Shown here piece after piece: positions 9,301 through 18,663 of a DNA stretch of 36,406 bases. The stretch is from an uncultured Rhizobiaceae group bacterium (GTDB lineage Bacteria > Pseudomonadota > Alphaproteobacteria > Rhizobiales > Rhizobiaceae): assembly GCA_937951645.1 (NCBI GenBank), contig CALFBM010000083.1, positions 1-36,406 on the forward strand, in the 5' to 3' direction. Position numbers and translations under genes: made by a program. Position 1 is the first letter of the stretch; each line of letters opens with the position of its first letter. Under the pieces are notes generated by a model. That model was not told where the DNA came from. It saw only the letters and a program-made list of their open reading frames with translations, and searched no databases.

Positions 9301-9663
9301 ATGGCCGTCTTATATGAGAAACTTAACCGATATCGTTTGCCGAAGAACGATTCTGGACATGCTAGGATTAATAGTTTCTGGAAAGTCAGTGAATCTCAAC
9401 TCCATAAAGCTGAAAAGGTGATGGCAATAAAAATTCCCTCCGAATTACGCCAGTTTAATTTCAATGTAGATAAAGTTGGAAGATGGTCAGATACTTATAT
9501 TAATCGTATCGTAGTGCCTTCAAGACTGCCCAATCTTTGGAATAAAACAGATTTAGATTTCAACTTTGATAAAACCCCAATAGCAGAAAGTTTCAACCAA
9601 TTCATGTTGAGGCTTTACGAAAATATAACCTTTTATTTGGATCATGTCGGTGTTTATGAATGA
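9301..9663 (+). CDS. SMI1/KNR4 (SUKH)-like small protein, possible orphan immunity protein
   Basis: 120 aa; SESQLHKAEKVMAIKIPSELRQFNFNVDKVGRWSDTYINRIVVPSRLPNLWNK resembles the SUKH pattern (xxxEKxLxxxLPxxLRxF...NxxxxPxxLxxLW). Weak RBS. Confidence 0.45.
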   Translation: MAVLYEKLNRYRLPKNDSGHARINSFWKVSESQLHKAEKVMAIKIPSELRQFNFNVDKVGRWSDTYINRIVVPSRLPNLWNKTDLDFNFDKTPIAESFNQFMLRLYENITFYLDHVGVYE

Positions 9664-9709
9664 CTACTTTTGCTCAGAAAAAGTAATCAACCACAATCTA
9701 CCTTACCCC

Positions 9710-10945
9710 TCAAAACCGCTTCACCAACCCGGTATTTGGGAAACAAGTCGGCTTCAAGCCATTTTTTTGTTGCCAGTCGCCAATTGAGCGTCTGGTTTTA
9801 AATCCTGCAAGCCCGTCTGCACCGCCTACGTCATAGCCTTTGGCGATGAGGGCTTCTTGCATGCGTTTGACTTCATGGCGTTTGATGCCGGAGACTTTTT
9901 GCCATCCTGCTTGAAATGGCTTGTTTGAAAATTGAATACGATCTGCAACATTACCAACAAAAAGTGCGTAGAGATCCGAATTATTATATTTCTTGATGAC
10001 GTAAAAATTTGGCGTTGCAATAAAAGCCGGACCTGAGCGTCCTGCAGGCATCAAGATCGCGCCATCTTTTTTCTGTTCGTTTGCAGGAAAAGCCTTGCCA
10101 GAAATTCGCGTTACCCCAGCTTTTGACCAATCAGAGATTCTACGCATTTGGTCAGGTCCTTCCAATGCGCAGGAAACTGAAGTTGGAATACTGGCTTCAA
10201 AACCCCAATCACGCCCCTTTTGCCAGCCGTATTTATTCAGATAATTCGCAATAGAGGCTAATGTGTCGCCAGTTGAACCCCATATATTACGCTTACCATC
10301 ACCGTCAAAATCCACGGCATATTCCAGATAAGAAGAGGGTAAAAATTGCGGTTGCCCCATGGCACCTGCCCATGAGCTTTTCATCTGCGATGGAGAAGCA
10401 TAACCTTTGTCTATGATAACAAGTGCAGCGAGTACTTCTTTGCGGAACAGCTCTTTGCGTGTCGACATAAACGCCTTGGTCGCCAGAACCTGAAAGGCAT
10501 TATGCGGAATACTGGCGCGACCAAAAGCAGATTCACGACCCCATATTGCAAGTAGAATTCGTCCAGGTACACCGTATTTTTTCTCAATACGTGCAAGTAA
10601 TCTCTTGTGCTTGCTGGCAAGTTTCTTGCCCGATGCAACAACCGAATTCATATTATTGGGGCTGAAATATCTTGCAGGTGATTTAAACTCCGACTGGGCT
10701 TGTGGTCTGGAGATTTTTGCTTTTGTACCGGGCGGCACCAGGTCAGGCAATTTCCAATTCAAGGTAACGCCTTTGAAAGCTGCGTCAAATTTACGTTTGG
10801 AAACACCACTACGTTTTGCTTCAGGCCAGAGGTCATTTTGTAGCCATGCTTGAAATTGGCCTTCAATCTTTGCAGTATTTTGAGCAAGAGAAGGCGTTGC
10901 AAAAATACTCAGGAAAAAACCAAGTGAGATAAGAAAACGATTCAT
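9710..10945 (-). CDS. Lytic murein transglycosylase (MltB-like) with C-terminal peptidoglycan-binding domain
   Basis: Signal peptide; YGVPGRILLAIWGRESAFGR, SSWAGAMGQPQFLPSSYLEYAVDFDGDGKRNIW; C-terminal PG_binding_1-like repeat. Confidence 0.94.
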   Translation of the reverse strand: MNRFLISLGFFLSIFATPSLAQNTAKIEGQFQAWLQNDLWPEAKRSGVSKRKFDAAFKGVTLNWKLPDLVPPGTKAKISRPQAQSEFKSPARYFSPNNMNSVVASGKKLASKHKRLLARIEKKYGVPGRILLAIWGRESAFGRASIPHNAFQVLATKAFMSTRKELFRKEVLAALVIIDKGYASPSQMKSSWAGAMGQPQFLPSSYLEYAVDFDGDGKRNIWGSTGDTLASIANYLNKYGWQKGRDWGFEASIPTSVSCALEGPDQMRRISDWSKAGVTRISGKAFPANEQKKDGAILMPAGRSGPAFIATPNFYVIKKYNNSDLYALFVGNVADRIQFSNKPFQAGWQKVSGIKRHEVKRMQEALIAKGYDVGGADGLAGFKTRRSIGDWQQKNGLKPTCFPNTGLVKRF

Positions 10946-10963
10946 AATGTGAATCTAGGCAAT

Positions 10964-11464
10964 CTATCTCAAATGTGCCAGTGCTTTTTCTTCTTCACGA
11001 ATACGAACAAAAAGCATTACTCCATTCAAAACAGAAAATACCAATGCCATTTCCCATAGACCAAGCACCATGGGCGCTACAAAAATCTCGGCAACAACCA
11101 GCATGTAATTTGGGTGTCGGAAATACTTAAAAGGCCCGGCAAGAATTAGAGGTTCATCCAGTACAATAATACGTGTCGTCCAGCGCTCACCAAGACTTGT
11201 TAAAATCCAAAGCCTAAACCCCTGTAGAACTGCAAAAATCAAAAGCCAATAATAATTTACCTGTTCAACATGACCTGCAAGAACCAATCCAAAAACCCAA
11301 AGGAAATGCAAGCTAACCATATATGGATAATGTAGCCGTCCATATTCTTTTGCACCTTTTGCAAGAAGTGCTGCTGTATTTTGCCTTGAAACAAAAAGCT
11401 CAGCCAGACGCTGGGTAATTACAAAAACCAGAAACATGATGGTTACAAGAGAAAGTTCCGGCAT
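10964..11464 (-). CDS. Isoprenylcysteine carboxyl methyltransferase (ICMT)-family membrane methyltransferase
   Basis: Multi-TM 166 aa; GPFKYFRHPNYMLVVAEIFVAPMVLGLW is the ICMT-type RHPxY motif; adjacent to a type III PKS. Confidence 0.85.
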   Translation of the reverse strand: MPELSLVTIMFLVFVITQRLAELFVSRQNTAALLAKGAKEYGRLHYPYMVSLHFLWVFGLVLAGHVEQVNYYWLLIFAVLQGFRLWILTSLGERWTTRIIVLDEPLILAGPFKYFRHPNYMLVVAEIFVAPMVLGLWEMALVFSVLNGVMLFVRIREEEKALAHLR

Positions 11465-11469
11465 TAATC

Positions 11470-12513
11470 TTATCCAATCTGAATTGGCATGAAAGAAGCT
11501 GTAAATCCTGGCCCCAATGCACCCAGTAACATTTGCCCTTTTTTGCCCTGTTTAAGAACCTCTTTCAAGACAAACAACGCAGTTGGTGCAGACATATTTC
11601 CAAATTGCCGTAGTATATCGCGCTCAAAATCCAGCGCTCCCGGTTTTAGTTCAAGCGCGGTTTCAATTGCTTCAACCACTTTTGCACCTCCTGGATGGAA
11701 AATGTAACGTGAAATTTCATTTTGATTAAGGTCAGCCTTTTGGCAGGCTTGAGAGATTGTGCCAGCCATATGTTCTTCAGCAAAAGCTGGTATGGATCGG
11801 TCAAAAACAACACCAAGACCTGTATTGTCAACGTCCCAACCCATAATGCCAAGTGTATCAGGCCAAATATGTTCATTGCCTTGGCGCAGTATTATATCAC
11901 TATTCTGTTTGGTTGATATAACTGCTGCTGCTGCTCCATCACCAAAGAGAATGGTCGCAATAATATCTGCCTTTTGCAGCCTGTCAGAACGAAATGAAAG
12001 TGTGCAGGCCTCAATAATAACCAGCAGTACATTTGTGCCTGGAGCAGCACTTGCCAGGGATTGTGCAATACCAAGACCGGAAACGCCACCGGCACAACCA
12101 AGACCAAACACGGGAACGCGACGTATATCTGAACGAAAGCCCATTTCCTTGAAGGCTAATGCTTCAATGGTTGGTGTGGCAATGCCGGTAGAGGAAACAG
12201 TAACAATGCAATCAATCTCGTTTGCCTTGAGCTTTGATTCATTTAATGCCTTACGCGCAACCTTGATGAAAATATCAAATGCACCTTCAAGATAGAGCGT
12301 GTTTCTGTCTTGCCAGTTTTTGGGTTCCTGAAACCAGTCAATTGGCGCAAACGAATAACGTTTTTCAACGCCTGAACTTTTAAAGCTTGAAGACATGCGT
12401 TCAAATTGACTGTAGCGTGGCCCCAGTATTCGTCTTGCATTATCTTCAACCAGGGTTTGTGGCAGTTCGTATTCGGGAACAGCAGTTGAAAGGCCATTAA
12501 GATAAACTGTCAT
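11470..12513 (-). CDS. Type III polyketide synthase (chalcone/stilbene synthase family)
   Basis: 347 aa; candidate Cys-His-Asn triad in VFGLGCAGGVSGL, YIFHPGGAKVVEA, FGNMSAPTALFVL. Confidence 0.92.
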   Translation of the reverse strand: MTVYLNGLSTAVPEYELPQTLVEDNARRILGPRYSQFERMSSSFKSSGVEKRYSFAPIDWFQEPKNWQDRNTLYLEGAFDIFIKVARKALNESKLKANEIDCIVTVSSTGIATPTIEALAFKEMGFRSDIRRVPVFGLGCAGGVSGLGIAQSLASAAPGTNVLLVIIEACTLSFRSDRLQKADIIATILFGDGAAAAVISTKQNSDIILRQGNEHIWPDTLGIMGWDVDNTGLGVVFDRSIPAFAEEHMAGTISQACQKADLNQNEISRYIFHPGGAKVVEAIETALELKPGALDFERDILRQFGNMSAPTALFVLKEVLKQGKKGQMLLGALGPGFTASFMPIQIG

Positions 12514-12603
12514 GAAACATCCAATAACAATAGTTTATCAATAACTAGAGTTTTTCATCAATAAGCATAGTCACATTATGATAACGCGCCTTCACTAATT
12601 TGC

Positions 12604-13656
12604 TTAATATGGAATTGGATAATCTTTATAAACTGCCAAAATATCCGCCATGACTTCATCATTCAACTTTACATCAGCAGAACCAATTGCTGTTTTTAAT
12701 TGATCCATACTGGTTGCACCAAAAATGGCAGAAGTCATGAAGGGACGTGTCAGACACCAGCTTAGTGCCATTTGAGTCATGTCCAACCCATGCTTTGTTG
12801 CAACAGCTTTATATGCAGCAACACAAGCATGTGCTTTATCATTCCAGCGACCACCCAGATTGGCGCTTGAAACATCGGCGCGTGAACCCGTTGGGCGATC
12901 ATCGCCCTTGCTTTCAAGGTATTTGCCAGTTAGCAAACCACATGCCAGTGGAGAAAAGGACAAGAGGCCAACATCTTCATGATGGCAAAGCTCTGCCATG
13001 TCGAGATCAAAGTATCGGCACATAAGCGAATATTCATTTTGAACAGAGGCCATGCGTGGCAGGCTTTTTTCTTCTGCAATACGAAGCCAGTTTGCTGTTC
13101 CCCATGCGCTTTCATTGGAAAGACCAACAGATCTGATTTTGCCTGCTTTCACATGCTCATTTAATGCATTTAAAACTTCGTCCATATGCTCAAGTGTGTC
13201 AGCTGTATTTTGTTTTGTAGCATCAAACGTCCACGATTGGCGGAAAGCGTATGAGCCACGGTTTGGCCAATGTAATTGATAAAGATCAATGTAATCTGTT
13301 TGCATGGATTTGAGACTGGTTTCCAGGGCGGCGTTAATGGTATCGGGCGAAATAGGCGCACCATCACGAACATTTGCATATCCGGATCCTGAAACCTTGG
13401 TTGCAAGAATAGCATCACCTCGACGAGCCTTGTTATTGGCAACCCAGGAACCAATCACACGTTCCGTGTCGCCTTGGGTTTCCTTGGACAAAGGCGTGGT
13501 TGGATACATTTCGGCCGTGTCGATGAAATTAATGCCGTGATCAAGCGCATAATCAATTTGCTCATGCCCCTCTGCTTCGGTGTTTTGTGTTCCCCACGTC
13601 ATGGAGCCAAGACAAAGCTCACTGACCATAATGCCTGTACGGCCAAGTTCATTCAT
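12604..13656 (-). CDS. Aldo/keto reductase (Tas-like)
   Basis: NELGRTGIMVSELCLGSMTWGTQ, GINFIDTAEMYP, DYIDLYQLHWPNR motifs. Start at MNELG preferred. Confidence 0.92.
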   Translation of the reverse strand: MNELGRTGIMVSELCLGSMTWGTQNTEAEGHEQIDYALDHGINFIDTAEMYPTTPLSKETQGDTERVIGSWVANNKARRGDAILATKVSGSGYANVRDGAPISPDTINAALETSLKSMQTDYIDLYQLHWPNRGSYAFRQSWTFDATKQNTADTLEHMDEVLNALNEHVKAGKIRSVGLSNESAWGTANWLRIAEEKSLPRMASVQNEYSLMCRYFDLDMAELCHHEDVGLLSFSPLACGLLTGKYLESKGDDRPTGSRADVSSANLGGRWNDKAHACVAAYKAVATKHGLDMTQMALSWCLTRPFMTSAIFGATSMDQLKTAIGSADVKLNDEVMADILAVYKDYPIPY

Positions 13657-13702
13657 TTTCATGATTATTTCCCAATTCGCGAATGCGTATCAGGAATATA
13701 TA

Positions 13703-13912
13703 TCAGCGATTTTGAATTTTTCCATAAAGCTCTTTGATTTTATTGCTTGCAGTCTTTTCACAAAGGCAAGGAATGACTGCATGAATAATTGCAGCGCTGG
13801 CTGCAACAAAAAGCCCCAATGCAAATTTTGATGCAAAGCGCATGTGCTCAAAATATCCTTCATCGACGGACGCCGGGTGCTCAAATAATATTTTATTCAT
13901 CACGGATTTCAT
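13703..13912 (-). CDS. Small membrane protein resembling DUF6356
   Basis: 69 aa; LFEHPASVDEGYFEHMRFASKFALGLFVAASAAIIHAVIPCLCEKTAS. Confidence 0.72.
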   Translation of the reverse strand: MKSVMNKILFEHPASVDEGYFEHMRFASKFALGLFVAASAAIIHAVIPCLCEKTASNKIKELYGKIQNR

Positions 13913-14013
13913 GTTGGGTTCTCCTGTTTGAAGACAACATTACATCTTTACAAAAGGGAATAATTCCGAAATTTTCTTGATCATGAGCAAATAATTGGTA
14001 CATTATCCCATAT

Positions 14014-14475
14014 ATGAGTAATATTATAGATGAAATAGATCGTAAAATCCTGATAAAGCTTCAGATTGATGCCTCAATCAGCATTGAACAGCTTGCTGAT
14101 TCCATTAATCTTTCAAGAAATGCTTGTTGGCGACGGGTTAAGCGCCTGGAGAATGATGATGTGATTGGCAAGCGAATAGCTTTGGTTAATCCGGAAAGTG
14201 TCGATCTTGGGCTTGCTGTCTTTGTCATGATAAAAGCTTATGGTCATGATCCGGACTGGCTTGATAAATTCAAGAAAGCAGTTTCTCTAATGCCTGAAAT
14301 TATTGGTGCGCATCGTATGTCAGGTGATTTGGATTATGTCCTGCGGATACGTGTTAAAGATGTAAAAGCCTATGATGATTTTTATCAACGCCTGATTGCA
14401 AAAGTGCCTGTGGCGGATCTTTCAGCAAGCTTTGTAATGGAAGATATTAAGGACACAACCAGCTTGCCTGTTTAG
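14014..14475 (+). CDS. Lrp/AsnC family transcriptional regulator
   Basis: IDEIDRKILIKLQIDASISIEQLADSINLSRNACWRRVKRLENDDVI plus AsnC ligand-binding C-terminus. Confidence 0.95.
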   Translation: MSNIIDEIDRKILIKLQIDASISIEQLADSINLSRNACWRRVKRLENDDVIGKRIALVNPESVDLGLAVFVMIKAYGHDPDWLDKFKKAVSLMPEIIGAHRMSGDLDYVLRIRVKDVKAYDDFYQRLIAKVPVADLSASFVMEDIKDTTSLPV

Positions 14476-14477
14476 CC

Positions 14478-16040
14478 CTAGCTAAAAATCTGCCAGGCCA
14501 AAAGGCCAGTAATTACCCAAAGTGCTACATGCCCCCAGCGATTGTTCTTGGCTTCTGCTTTGCCAATGGCTTCAGTTGTTTCAGGGTCAAGCTTCATGCC
14601 ATTGGCAATCATGCCTTGCATATGTTCAGATAAAAGTTCAGTGCGTTTGGCAAGCTTTGGCATTTGGTGTGCTAGCCTGAGAGCTGCATCAACGCCTTCT
14701 TTGGCATCTTCCATAATACCTGCAGGGCCGAGGTTCTTGGCTATCCATGCCCCAACAACGGGTTCGGCTGATTTCCACATATTAAATTTTGGGTCGAGTG
14801 TGCGTGCAACGCCTTCAACCACAACCATGGTTTTTTGCAACAGCAATAGTTCAGGTCGTGTTTGCATGTCGAAGATTTCTGTTACTTCAAACAGTAGTGT
14901 CAAAAGCTTTGCCATGGAGATGGTGTCAGCTGATTGTCCATGAATAGGCTCACCAATTGCACGGATGGCTTGGGCAAAACTTGTGACATCATGATGCGGT
15001 GGCACATAGCCTGCATCAAAATGAACTTGCGCTACGCGAAGATAATCACGTTTGATAAAACCATAAAGGATTTCTGCAAGAAACCTGCGCTCATCTTTGC
15101 CAAGGCGCCCACAAATTCCAAGATCAACGGCTACAATATCGCCTTTTGCATCAACAAACAGATTTCCCGGATGCATGTCTGCATGGAAAAAACCATCACG
15201 CAGTGTATGGCGCAGGAAAGATTGAATAAGTGTGACTGATAAGGCTTCCAGATCATGATTTGCTTTACGCAAGGCTTCCACGTTGGAAAGCTTGATACCC
15301 TCCACCCATGACATCGTAATGCAATCACGGCCTGTAAATTCCCAATTAACTTCAGGAACACGAAACCCTTCATCTTCTTTTGTGTTTTCGCCCATTTCAG
15401 AAAAGGCCGCTGCTTCAAGGCGCAAGTCCATTTCAATTTTTGCAGATTGATCCAGCATATCAACAACTGAAACAGGTTTCAGCCGCTTTGCCTCTTCAAG
15501 AGTTTTATCGACAAAGCGTGCGGCGGCATAAAAAGTTTGCATGTCTTTGCGAAAACGCGCTCGCACGCCAGGGCGAATAACTTTAACGGCAACCGTCTCG
15601 CCAGTGTCTTTTAACGTGGCTTTATGAACTTGTGCCACGGAAGCTGCGGCAATCGGTTTACTGATTTCAGAATAGATTTCATCCAGTGGACGATTAATGG
15701 ATTGTTCAATACGCTTCTTGGCTTCTGCAAGGCCAAAGGGTTCTATACTGTCATGTAGAAGTGATAAATCCCGCGCCGTAGCGCTGCCCACAACATCAGG
15801 TCGTGTGGCAAGAAATTGACCAAGCTTAATCCAGCTTGGTCCAAGTTTATTAAGCGCTATTGAAAGACGTTCAGATTGTTCACGATCTGTTGCTTGCCGT
15901 CTGGCGATAATGCTGGCAATTCGATGGGCAAATTTTGCAGGCGGCGGCAGTCCGTCAGAAGGAAATTCAGAGACGACACCCTCACGTGCCAAAACCCAGC
16001 CAGCGTGAGCAAGAGATAAAAAAGAACGAATGGTGCTCAT
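14478..16040 (-). CDS. ubiB: Ubiquinone biosynthesis protein UbiB (ABC1/ADCK-like kinase)
   Basis: LGPSWIKLGQFLATRPDVV, AASVAQVHKA, FFHADMHPGNLFVDAKGDIVAVDLGICGRL; next to ubiE. Confidence 0.95.
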   Translation of the reverse strand: MSTIRSFLSLAHAGWVLAREGVVSEFPSDGLPPPAKFAHRIASIIARRQATDREQSERLSIALNKLGPSWIKLGQFLATRPDVVGSATARDLSLLHDSIEPFGLAEAKKRIEQSINRPLDEIYSEISKPIAAASVAQVHKATLKDTGETVAVKVIRPGVRARFRKDMQTFYAAARFVDKTLEEAKRLKPVSVVDMLDQSAKIEMDLRLEAAAFSEMGENTKEDEGFRVPEVNWEFTGRDCITMSWVEGIKLSNVEALRKANHDLEALSVTLIQSFLRHTLRDGFFHADMHPGNLFVDAKGDIVAVDLGICGRLGKDERRFLAEILYGFIKRDYLRVAQVHFDAGYVPPHHDVTSFAQAIRAIGEPIHGQSADTISMAKLLTLLFEVTEIFDMQTRPELLLLQKTMVVVEGVARTLDPKFNMWKSAEPVVGAWIAKNLGPAGIMEDAKEGVDAALRLAHQMPKLAKRTELLSEHMQGMIANGMKLDPETTEAIGKAEAKNNRWGHVALWVITGLLAWQIFS

Positions 16041-16047
16041 GAGATAC

Positions 16048-16830
16048 TTAAATCTTCCATCCTGAGTGCATGGCTACAACACCGCCTGTGAAATCCCGCC
16101 AGCTGACTTTTTCAAATCCTTGACTCCGAATAGCATCTGCAAATTTCTCCTGATTAGGAAATTTTGCAATTGATTCGACCAGATATTGATAGCTGTCACC
16201 ATCTCCTGTTACAGCCTTGCCAATTTTCGGGATCGCATTCATCGACCATTGTTCGTAAAACTTATCAAGCAAGGGCACATTGACTTCAGAAAATTCAAGG
16301 CACATGAATTTGCCACCCGGTTTTAAAACACGGTAAGCTTCAGCGATTGCTTGCTCCATTTTTGGGACATTACGAATGCCAAATGCGATGGTGTAGGCGT
16401 CAAATGAATTATCATCAAACGGCAGAATTTCTGCATTACCTTCAATAAATGTGAGCTTGTCTGCCAGACCTTTTTTAATGGCGCGTTGCTCACCCACTTC
16501 AAGCATGGAGGCATTGATATCAAAAACAGTGGTATGTACTTGTTCACCGCCACGCTCAACAATACGAAACGCAATGTCACCTGTTCCGCCAGCCACATCG
16601 AGAGACTTCCAAATTTTCGTATCATTCCTGGGTGGTGCCAGCGAAGATATCATTGCATCTTTCCAAAGTCGGTGCATGCCCGCAGACATCAAGTCGTTCA
16701 TCACATCATACTTGCTTGCAACCTTGTGAAAGACGTCATTGACCAAAGGTTGCTTTTCGCCAGGATTTACGCTTGAAAACCCAAAAGAGGTTTCCATCTG
16801 TTCAGCAGCAGTGGTACGAGAATCTGACAT
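16048..16830 (-). CDS. ubiE: Ubiquinone/menaquinone methyltransferase
   Basis: [73 protein letters not shown] at 16830 (MSDSRTT) preferred to 16899. Confidence 0.95.
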   Translation of the reverse strand: MSDSRTTAAEQMETSFGFSSVNPGEKQPLVNDVFHKVASKYDVMNDLMSAGMHRLWKDAMISSLAPPRNDTKIWKSLDVAGGTGDIAFRIVERGGEQVHTTVFDINASMLEVGEQRAIKKGLADKLTFIEGNAEILPFDDNSFDAYTIAFGIRNVPKMEQAIAEAYRVLKPGGKFMCLEFSEVNVPLLDKFYEQWSMNAIPKIGKAVTGDGDSYQYLVESIAKFPNQEKFADAIRSQGFEKVSWRDFTGGVVAMHSGWKI

Positions 16831-16950
16831 TATAATAGGCCTTATAAATTTCTGGCTTTCACATACATTATATATAAAGGAAGCTAAAGTGCTTTTCACT
16901 GGGACATATTAGGCTACAAGTGCGAATGGTTAAAATGAGTAGAAAATATT

Positions 16951-17841
16951 ATGCCTGAATTGCCAGAAGTTGAAACCGTACGCCGTGGACTTGCGCCAAT
17001 AATGGAAGGTGGCATGATTGAGAAGGCGGTTATTAATCGTCCCAATTTACGCTTTCCATTTCCAGATGATTTTGTAGCAAGGCTTGAAGGTCAAAAAATC
17101 CTGTCTGTTGGCAGGAGAGCAAAATACCTTGTGCTTGATTTGGCAAGCGGCGAAGTGCTCGTCATGCATTTGGGCATGTCGGGTTCGTTTCGCATAGAGC
17201 TTGTCGATGGTGTTTCTGCTCCGGGTATTTTTCATCATCCAAGGTCTGACGCACAAAAGCATGATCACGTCATTATAAGTGTAGATGGCCCCCATGGCCG
17301 TGCGGATATTATATATAATGACCCGCGCAGGTTTGGGTATATGGATTTGGTTGCCCGAAGCGAAATGGAAACGCATAAGCATTTTGCATTTGTTGGTGTT
17401 GAGCCAACGGGTAATGCGCTGGATGGGGCTTTGATTTCCAAACTCTTTGCAGGCAAGTCTACTCCCTTAAAGGCAGCACTTCTTGATCAGCGGTTGATTG
17501 CTGGGCTTGGCAATATTTATGTCTGTGAAGCCTTGTGGCGAGCAGGGCTTTCTCCTGAGCGCAAGGCAAGCACTATTACCCGCAAGGATGGGAAAGCCAC
17601 AAAACGTACAGATTTACTTGCCCGGTCCATTCGTGAGATCATTGCAAGTGCTATAGAAGCAGGTGGTTCATCCCTGCGTGACCATAAGCAGACAGATGGT
17701 AGTATGGGATATTTTCAACACACATTTAATGTCTATGATCAGGAAGGAAAGCCGTGTAAATCTACAGGGTGTAATTCAATCATTAAACGTATCGTTCAAT
17801 CTGGACGATCAACCTTTTATTGCCCAACATGTCAGCGTTAA
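16951..17841 (+). CDS. mutM: Formamidopyrimidine-DNA glycosylase
   Basis: MPELPEVETVRRGLAPIMEG start and C-terminal zinc finger ...C..C...YCPTCQR. Confidence 0.97.
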   Translation: MPELPEVETVRRGLAPIMEGGMIEKAVINRPNLRFPFPDDFVARLEGQKILSVGRRAKYLVLDLASGEVLVMHLGMSGSFRIELVDGVSAPGIFHHPRSDAQKHDHVIISVDGPHGRADIIYNDPRRFGYMDLVARSEMETHKHFAFVGVEPTGNALDGALISKLFAGKSTPLKAALLDQRLIAGLGNIYVCEALWRAGLSPERKASTITRKDGKATKRTDLLARSIREIIASAIEAGGSSLRDHKQTDGSMGYFQHTFNVYDQEGKPCKSTGCNSIIKRIVQSGRSTFYCPTCQR

Positions 17842-18022
17842 GCCTGTTAAAGCGCTAAGCTTATTATTCGTTGACAATGACACTGATTCAATGTAGCTAA
17901 ACTTCAAAATTACAGGCGGTAAATCCAGCCTGTCTCTTTTCCAGTCAAAATGACACGGTTTGCTTGAGACAGTAGCTTGAAACTGGTTTTGCTTAAGCCA
18001 AACAAATATAGGAAGCTCAAGT

Positions 18023-18289
18023 ATGGCTAATACACCATCCGCGAAAAAGGCAGTTCGTAAGATTGCAGCTCGCACAGAAGTTAATAAAGCGCGTCGCTCA
18101 CGCATGCGTACATTCATCCGCAAGGTTGAAGAAGCAATTGCAGGTGGCGACAAGGATGCTGCAAATGCAGCTCTAAAAGCAGCTCAGCCAGAAATCATGC
18201 GCTCTGTAACCAAAGGCGTCATGAAAAAGAATACAGCAGCTCGTAAGGTATCCCGCCTTTCTGCAAGTGTGAAGAAAATTGGCGCATAA
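18023..18289 (+). CDS. rpsT: 30S ribosomal protein S20
   Basis: [39 protein letters not shown]...[18 protein letters not shown]. Confidence 0.97.
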   Translation: MANTPSAKKAVRKIAARTEVNKARRSRMRTFIRKVEEAIAGGDKDAANAALKAAQPEIMRSVTKGVMKKNTAARKVSRLSASVKKIGA

Positions 18290-18310
18290 GTTTTTCGCAT
18301 ATTAAATTGC

Positions 18311-18338
18311 AAACCCGGCCTTTGAGCCGGGTTTTTTT
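18311..18338 (+). terminator. Rho-independent terminator after rpsT
   Basis: AAACCCGGC-CTTTGA-GCCGGGTTTTTTT. Confidence 0.9.
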
Positions 18339-18500
18339 ATGCGTGGACTAAATTTTAACCAGAAAAAAGTCTCAATAATTGCACCATCATAAAAAGTTTA
18401 TATAAAACAACGGGAAATATTATAAGTAGAAATAATGCATATAAAACAAATAGTTATTGGGTAGTTGAAAAAACGCTTCTAAATTTCTACTCAAAAATGC

Positions 18501-18663
18501 GAGTCAATAGACTCAATGGGGAATTTTTTTTCAAAGCCCAGAAATCAGCCATTTCCACGAGTCTTTCAAAAGAAGACCATTGATTCGTAAATGATTCTCG
18601 CCACGAATTACGTAAATGTTTTTTAAAAAAAATCTCAAAAATGAATGGTTAATAAAGCTTTAA
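18501..18663. promoter_or_regulatory. Cluster of five GANTC sites plus one TTAA-N7-TTAA (CtrA-type) box in the AT-rich region upstream of dnaA
   Basis: GANTC at 18501, 18510, 18559, 18582, 18593; TTAATAAAGCTTTAA at 18649-18663. Confidence 0.55.

Noticed and set aside
13690-13884. 64-aa minus-strand ORF in another frame over the DUF6356-like gene
   Set aside because: The overlapping frame 13703-13912 encodes the recognisable EHPASVDEGYFEHMRFA motif, so this frame is spurious.
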